A stretch of DNA of 64,000 bases from Lewinellaceae bacterium. GTDB lineage: Bacteria > Bacteroidota > Bacteroidia > Chitinophagales > Saprospiraceae. Positions 59,396-64,000 of this stretch are shown one piece after another (position 1 is the first letter of the stretch; each line of letters begins with the position of its first letter). Below the pieces are notes generated by a model. That model was not told the origin of the DNA. It searched no databases and saw nothing but the letters and a program-made list of their open reading frames with translations. Where the stretch lies: positions 115,438 to 179,437 of the forward strand of contig JADJOD010000018.1 of the NCBI GenBank assembly GCA_016713985.1, in the 5' to 3' direction. Position numbers and translations under genes: made by a program.

Positions 59396-59629
59396 ACCGT
59401 CTACCGTCCACCGTCCACCGTCCACCGTCCACCGTCCAGTCCACCGTCCACCGTCCACCGTCCACCGTCCACTGTCCACCGTCCACCATCCACCGTCGAC
59501 CACCCACCGTCCACCGTCCACCATCCACCGTCCACCATCCACCGTCTACCGTCCACCGTCCACCGTCTACCGTCTACCGTCCACCATCCACCGTCCACCG
59601 TCCACCGTCCACCGTCCACCGTCCACCGG
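59396..59629 (+). repeat. ACCGTCC heptamer array (long arm)
   Basis: About 33 units of ACCGTCC with variants ACCGTCT and ACCATCC, reading toward the gene at 59750. Between the two arms lies a 80-bp spacer with a perfect 16-nt palindrome ATGCCGGATCCGGCAT (59369-59384). The open frames through the repeat (for example MDGGRWTVDGG) are artefacts of it. Confidence 0.88.
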
Positions 59630-59698
59630 CAAATGTAATTTCAAAATCAGTTTTATCAAGTTTTGTTTCTCTTGAAAAAGAACTGTGGGCCAGGATAA

Positions 59699-59706
59699 TA
59701 TCTTTG
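59699..59706 (+). promoter_or_regulatory. -7 element for the gene at 59750
   Basis: TATCTTTG matches TAnnTTTG, 43 bp before the ATG. No -33 element at normal spacing. The promoter is downstream of the heptamer array. Confidence 0.5.
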
Positions 59707-59749
59707 CGGCCCATTTCATATTCAAAACGCATTGAAATCCGGTAAAAAG

Positions 59750-60211
59750 ATGTTGAAAAAAATTTTACTCATAACCTTATGTATGGCCTGGATGAGCCAA
59801 TCGGGGCTTGCCCAGCAACCCGCCGCAAAACAGCCGGACACCACGCGTGTGGAAGGCCCGGCCATGAGTTCTCCTTCCGGCGCTGTATCCGACAGTATTC
59901 TGGTCACCATTATTTTGAAACACCAGCAAAACAAAAACCTGCCCGAGATCCGGCGCGTGCTGGAATCGCAGGGCTTTTGGGATATTTTCCCGCCGCAGGA
60001 TACCCGCGTTTTGTCCTGGACGATCGCCATGGGACTCGGCCACGTGATCATACTGAAGGTGCCGGCGGGTGCGGAACGCAGGCTTAACCTGGCGCTCGAA
60101 AACGGCGCCTGGGGAGCATTCGATACGGAAATTTACCTGACGTACGACTACAAATCGGTCTGGGAAGACTACATCGAACGACGCGAGGAGTCAAAAGAAG
60201 ACCGGAACTGA
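59750..60211 (+). CDS. Secreted hypothetical protein
   Basis: 153 residues: signal peptide MLKKILLITLCMAWMSQSGLA, a Gln/Pro/Thr-rich stretch, then an alpha/beta domain (SDSILVTIILKHQQNKNLPEIRRVLESQGFWDIFPPQDTRVLSWTIAMGLGHVIILKVPAG). The last part resembles small ferredoxin-like folds of periplasmic proteins. No family recognised. It converges with the GWxTD-like gene. Confidence 0.7.
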   Translation: MLKKILLITLCMAWMSQSGLAQQPAAKQPDTTRVEGPAMSSPSGAVSDSILVTIILKHQQNKNLPEIRRVLESQGFWDIFPPQDTRVLSWTIAMGLGHVIILKVPAGAERRLNLALENGAWGAFDTEIYLTYDYKSVWEDYIERREESKEDRN

Positions 60212-60212
60212 T

Positions 60213-61673
60213 TTAAAAATCCTCAAAATACGTCCGGGCATTGCGGGCTGTGTTGCGCTGCATGGTGGTGGCATCGTGGTAGTTGTCGCCTTCGTATTCT
60301 TCCCCTGCGGCACGGGAATAGAGGGTGCGTTCCCAGCGGGGATTGTTGATCTCTCCCCGTGCCGTGGAATGCAGCATAATGAAGTCTTCCCCCGCCAGGC
60401 TCGGGTTGTAAAAGAGGAATTTGACGTTTTTCTGGTTGGTTTTGGGGAAGTTGTAATACACCCAGATTTCGTAGGGCGGCGCTCCGGGATCATCTTCCAC
60501 GTGAATAAAATCGTCGGGGCGGCCGAAACGAAAGGAAGGTGCGGCCGCGGTCCGTTTCAAAACCATACCGGAAGCCGCTCTGGATTTTTCGTGAACGGCA
60601 GCGGCGACTTCGCATAAATTTCTGGTACGCCTGTTCGGGTTGTTGGCGTCTTCCCGCACAAAATGCCGGAAGAGATAATACCGCATCGGCTTCAGTTCTT
60701 TTCCCTGCAGGATGTTTTTTAACACCTCCGATTCTTCGCCGACGGCCATGGCCGAAATGGCGCGAAGCCCGTACCGGAGTTTTTCTTCGTCGAGGTTTTC
60801 TACAAACTGCTTGGACAATACCTCCTCGGTGATCTCATTTTCCGTCACATGCAGGAACGGATTGCTGCGCTGAAAACTGACGATGTGTGACATCAGCAGT
60901 TCGTTGGCGGGATTGCGCAGTTCCACCGTGAGGGAATAGTTGCCGCTTTCGAGTTTGCTGATATCCATTTGCACCAGCACGGCGTCGATGGGAGCGGGTT
61001 TTTTCTTCTGGCTGCCTACGGAAATGAGGTTTTTGATCCCGTTGCCCTTTTCTTCCTCGATAAAATACCGGACCATATAATTGCCTTCGGTAATGTGGCG
61101 GTCCGAATGGTAGATCTCGGCGTAAAAAGCCAGGCGAACGGCATTCCGGTCGTAAAAATTAAAAGGCAGGGGCTCTAAGTAATACCCGTTTTTGGTAAAG
61201 GGATTGTCCGTGTTGTCCGCCCGGAAGCCGCGCAGCAGTTGTACTTCCGAGAGGTGGATGTTGCCGGAAATGGCTACTTTCAGCGGGGTGGTAAAACTAT
61301 CCTTGTTTTCCGGGTCGTGGATATCCTGAAACGAAATTTCGAGGGTATAATCGCCGTTGGGGAGGGAGAAACGTTTGACGTCGAGCAGGTTTTGCGGCGA
61401 TTCAAAAACAGGGCTGTAAAGGATGTATTTTTCATAATTCATCACTTTTTCACCTTGTTTGATCAAAATAAGGGTTTCCACACCGGCTTGCAGGTGGGTG
61501 CTGTCGACTCGTCTGAAGGTGGCCGACGCCGCAGCAATTTCAATATTGATTTCTAAGTATGGTTTTTCCGGGGTGGCATAAATGGCGTAGGAAATACCTG
61601 CGTCGAGTGCATTGCCGGCAAAGGGCAGCAACAACCCGAATAAAAAGAGGATATGCAGCAGTTTCGTTTTCAT
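60213..61673 (-). CDS. GWxTD-like domain protein
   Basis: 486 residues, signal peptide MKTKLLHILFLFGLLLPFAGNA. An N-terminal beta-rich region (YLEINIEIAAASATFRRV) is followed by a helical middle (ITEEVLSKQFVENLDEEKLRYGLRAISA) and, near the C terminus, SFRFGRPDDFIHVED..PPYEIWVYYNFP, the conserved end of GWxTD-domain proteins (the GRPDE and PYEIW blocks). The GWxTD tetrapeptide is not visible. Common in Bacteroidota; function unknown. Lies 157 bp downstream of the channel gene. Confidence 0.65.
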   Translation of the reverse strand: MKTKLLHILFLFGLLLPFAGNALDAGISYAIYATPEKPYLEINIEIAAASATFRRVDSTHLQAGVETLILIKQGEKVMNYEKYILYSPVFESPQNLLDVKRFSLPNGDYTLEISFQDIHDPENKDSFTTPLKVAISGNIHLSEVQLLRGFRADNTDNPFTKNGYYLEPLPFNFYDRNAVRLAFYAEIYHSDRHITEGNYMVRYFIEEEKGNGIKNLISVGSQKKKPAPIDAVLVQMDISKLESGNYSLTVELRNPANELLMSHIVSFQRSNPFLHVTENEITEEVLSKQFVENLDEEKLRYGLRAISAMAVGEESEVLKNILQGKELKPMRYYLFRHFVREDANNPNRRTRNLCEVAAAVHEKSRAASGMVLKRTAAAPSFRFGRPDDFIHVEDDPGAPPYEIWVYYNFPKTNQKNVKFLFYNPSLAGEDFIMLHSTARGEINNPRWERTLYSRAAGEEYEGDNYHDATTMQRNTARNARTYFEDF

Positions 61674-61830
61674 GGCAAAAAAATTGAACAATGAGCGATA
61701 AGCATACGCCAAAAGTCAGGTTTCCGGCATTGCCCCGACGGACAAATTTTGGAAAAAGTCAGGTTCCTGAACAGGATGGCTTCTGCAAATTTCGAGGATA
61801 TTCTCCTAAACCGCCAGCCCTGCCGGCCAT

Positions 61831-64000
61831 TCAATTTCCAAATATCAGGTAAAACAACATCACGAGCAGGATAATCAGCAGATAAGTGATCCAGATTTTG
61901 CTGCCAAAGCGGAAAATGCGGCGTTTTTCCTTGTTGTTGTTCTTCACGCCGGTGTTCGCTTTTTGCCGGTCGATATAGGTCACGTAGATAAAACAGAAAA
62001 AATTGATCCCCAACGTCAGCATCAGGAAAATATACGCCAGGTTCATGGAATCCGTGGCGGGTGATATCTGCACTAAGTTGATGGAGTAGGCCACCGTGGC
62101 GAGGAAAGAGGTAATGATCAGTTCGCCGACCTCTTCGTAACTGGCTTTATGGAAAAATAACATAAAAATCGGCAGGGCGCTGAACATCAGGAAGGGCAGT
62201 ACGATCAGGATAATGGCGCCCCAGGGCTGCCGGCTTACCTTCAGGTGGATGTTCAGGGTTTTGTATTTTTCAAGAAAACGCGCCTTGTCGTTGGGGTCGA
62301 ACGTGACTTTGTTGGGCGAGCCGATGGCATTGGTGATCTGATTGTCGAGGGTGACGTAGTATTCCTCCGTGTCCCAGTCGTTCAGCTGGAAATCGTTGAT
62401 TTTGTTTTTTACCTGCAAGCGGCTGTAGTCGAAACTGAATTTGATTTTGTCGCTCGGCGCCAGTGCCGACACGGGGATGATGAGTTCATGCCGGTCGAAC
62501 GGAAAATCGAAGGAGTTGAAGTTGCCGAGAAATTTTCCGCTGATCCGGTGAATACTCACCACGTAATCGCTGTCGGGTTTTTGGGTGATGTCGTAGCGGT
62601 TCCCTTCTTCGGAACTGATGTTGGGAAAATCAATGTACCGCTCCTTGTCGAGGTGGTTCGAATCAACGATGACCCAGTACAGCAGGTTGCAATCGAAGGT
62701 GTTTTTCCGGACGTCGACGTCGCTGATACCGACGATGTCGATGCCGACACGCAGGTCCGGAATGGGTTCTCCTTCGCTGTTGATCTGGATCGGGTTGCTG
62801 CGGGTATTTCCCCGGGATATTTTTTCAAAATTCGGTTCCGATTTCAGGATAAGCAGGCTGTCAAATTCATATAACTCATTGAATATCGACACTTTGCGGT
62901 TTTTTAATTTGCCCCGGAAATAAGCCGAAATCTCGGCCCTGTCGTCGGCTCCCGCGCGAAGAGCCGTTTCAAAAATGTTGGCCGCGTCGAAACACCGGCG
63001 GAGTGTGTTGTTGGCCTGCCGTTCCCGCTCCCGTTCCTGCTCTTTCTTTTTGTCGCTTTTAAATTCGCCTTTTTTTTCCTCCGGAATAAAAGGGTTGGCA
63101 TAGCGGCTTTTGACGACTTTTTTATCGCGGTAGACTTCGATCGGAAGCAGATTTTCATTGCTCACCAAACGAATAAACGTGTGCCCTCTTTCCCGCGTGA
63201 TTTTTTCCAGTTCCTCATCGGTCAGGCTGGTCTGGATGCCGACGAAGATTTTCGCCGGGAGCCGTTCGTGTTGGAGGAAACGCATAATGGAATCGCCGTA
63301 GCCGGCGTGGGTGTTCATCAGGATAACTTCCATTTCCGGGCGGTTGAGCAGCCCGCGCATCATTCTTTTCATGGAAGCCACCGAATCGCTGGGCACTTCC
63401 CGGTTGCGGATATAACTTCTTTGCCAGAGGCAGACCGAGTCGTATTGCAGGTTGTTGTTCCGGATACTTTCGACAAAACGATTGTGCAACAGGTAGTCGC
63501 ATTCGGTGACAAAACCGATGTGCTTTTTTTTCAGCACCGAATGGATAAACTGGACGAGAAAATTCGGACTGGGGTCGCTGGGGCCGAGAAAAACCGCGTT
63601 TTCGCCAAAATCAAGTTTGTTCTGGTCGGCGCTGAGTGCAATGACGGGCAGCCCCTGCCGGATGAGTGGCGCCGCATGCCGGATGTATTTGCCCCAGGTA
63701 TTGTCCACCACCAGCACGATGTTGGTATCGGCGATCAGGTTTTGGTAAATCTGCGGAATGATGGTATCGACATAGTTGCACTGAAACGTTTTGAGGCGAA
63801 ACACGGCCGGGTATTGTTCGTCGCCGGCACAGGCGTTGATACGGTCTAAGTAAGTTTGCAACGCCACAATATGCAGCGAGTCGGAATAATTATTGGCACT
63901 GTCGCGGGCGACGTCGGTATAGTTGAATCCCAGATAAGCCACGTATTTGACCGGCCGGCGGTCGAACACCGATTTTTTACAGGCGGTATGGAAAACAAAG
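61831..64000 (-). CDS. Type-I periplasmic-binding-protein domain fused to a pentameric ligand-gated ion channel (5' end outside window)
   Basis: At least 712 residues (from GTG 63969) with the frame open to the edge: VFHTACKKSVFDRRPVKY suggests a lipobox-like TAC upstream. A PBP type-I region (residues about 8-385): VKYVAYLGFNYTDVARDSAN, NIVLVVDNTWGKYIRHAAPLI, VIALSADQNKLDF, KHIGFVTECDYLLHNRFVES. A charged linker follows near 300-315. A Cys-loop-receptor-type ligand-binding domain (about 400-580): RVGIDIVGISDVDVRKNTFD, and the Pro-loop FDFPFDRHELIIPV without the eukaryotic Cys pair. Four helices: M1 QPWGAIILIVLPFLMFSALP, M2 SYEEVGELIITSFLATVAYS, M3 MNLAYIFLMLTLGINFFCF, M4 IWITYLLIILLVMLFYLIF. 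The M2-M3 stretch closely resembles GLIC. Glu at the inner mouth suggests cation selectivity. Confidence 0.88.
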   Translation of the reverse strand, partial: FVFHTACKKSVFDRRPVKYVAYLGFNYTDVARDSANNYSDSLHIVALQTYLDRINACAGDEQYPAVFRLKTFQCNYVDTIIPQIYQNLIADTNIVLVVDNTWGKYIRHAAPLIRQGLPVIALSADQNKLDFGENAVFLGPSDPSPNFLVQFIHSVLKKKHIGFVTECDYLLHNRFVESIRNNNLQYDSVCLWQRSYIRNREVPSDSVASMKRMMRGLLNRPEMEVILMNTHAGYGDSIMRFLQHERLPAKIFVGIQTSLTDEELEKITRERGHTFIRLVSNENLLPIEVYRDKKVVKSRYANPFIPEEKKGEFKSDKKKEQERERERQANNTLRRCFDAANIFETALRAGADDRAEISAYFRGKLKNRKVSIFNELYEFDSLLILKSEPNFEKISRGNTRSNPIQINSEGEPIPDLRVGIDIVGISDVDVRKNTFDCNLLYWVIVDSNHLDKERYIDFPNISSEEGNRYDITQKPDSDYVVSIHRISGKFLGNFNSFDFPFDRHELIIPVSALAPSDKIKFSFDYSRLQVKNKINDFQLNDWDTEEYYVTLDNQITNAIGSPNKVTFDPNDKARFLEKYKTLNIHLKVSRQPWGAIILIVLPFLMFSALPIFMLFFHKASYEEVGELIITSFLATVAYSINLVQISPATDSMNLAYIFLMLTLGINFFCFIYVTYIDRQKANTGVKNNNKEKRRIFRFGSKIWITYLLIILLVMLFYLIFGN

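Noticed and set aside
59396..59629. Possible CRISPR array
   Set aside because: The repeats are contiguous 7-bp units with no spacers; no cas gene is present.
59345..59638. Open frames of tandem peptide repeats across the ACCGTCC array, on both strands
   Set aside because: They are translations of a 7-bp repeat in every frame, without start signals or a protein-like composition.

Overview
The window is chromosomal DNA from a member of the Bacteroidota, most likely a Saprospiria/Chitinophagia-type environmental lineage. The evidence is secreted proteins with type IX secretion C-terminal sorting domains of both type A (34375-37761, 22427-25658) and type B (17021-18727), a GldD gliding/T9SS lipoprotein remnant, a GWxTD-like protein, DUF5777/YceI and planctomycete-type cytochrome lipoproteins, and repeated use of the Bacteroidota promoter TTTG-N18/19-TAnnTTTG, which I could place in front of about a dozen genes. 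There is no rRNA, CRISPR array, prophage or complete insertion sequence. Two tRNAs are present: Leu(TAG) and Met(CAT).

Layout. 1-4.3 kb: trigger factor, tRNA-Leu and a divergent Rel/SpoT. 4.6-7.1 kb: an AT-richer operon of a lipoprotein, a Cys-rich secreted peptide and a beta-propeller lipoprotein, divergent from a small XRE regulator with a palindromic operator. 7.1-16.7 kb: GtrA/GT87, a methionine gamma-lyase-like PLP enzyme, a four-helix-bundle (S23-type) gene between inverted repeat arrays, an ABC-F ATPase and an M20 hydrolase. 17-28 kb: T9SS cargo proteins, a second M20 hydrolase, a degenerate M23 protein and DsbD. 28.5-34.3 kb: rpmH-rnpA, a rhomboid protease, a cytochrome-lipoprotein/DUF5777/YceI cluster and an M48 protease. 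34.4-42.4 kb: a secreted reprolysin-like metalloprotease, tRNA-Met, a nonspecific endonuclease, truncated gldD, a PaaE-like reductase, a flavin monooxygenase and yidD. 42.5-45.6 kb: an OmpR-type regulator, then a small defence-like island (PIN-like protein plus AAA ATPase, and a ParE-type toxin-antitoxin pair). 45.7-57.1 kb: both carboxynorspermidine/carboxyspermidine enzymes, an Ate/Bpt-like transferase, threonine aldolase, a three-gene PAS-kinase/REC/membrane-protein module and yidC. 57.3-64 kb: a POT peptide transporter, a GWxTD-like protein and, running off the right edge, a type-I periplasmic-binding-protein domain fused to a pentameric ligand-gated ion channel.

Three themes stand out. 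First, the channel fusion (61831-64000) is the most striking single gene. Second, many 5' leaders contain short degenerate tandem repeats or palindromes lying between the promoter and the start codon; several families are G-poor on the mRNA strand, and divergent gene pairs carry the same family on both sides. Third, at least eight single-base indels split otherwise intact genes (rel, a T9SS cargo gene, the endonuclease, the monooxygenase, the response regulator, the membrane protein of the PAS module, and yidC twice). In each case the neighbouring frame completes the expected protein, so sequencing or assembly error is the simplest explanation, and I annotate these genes across the shift.
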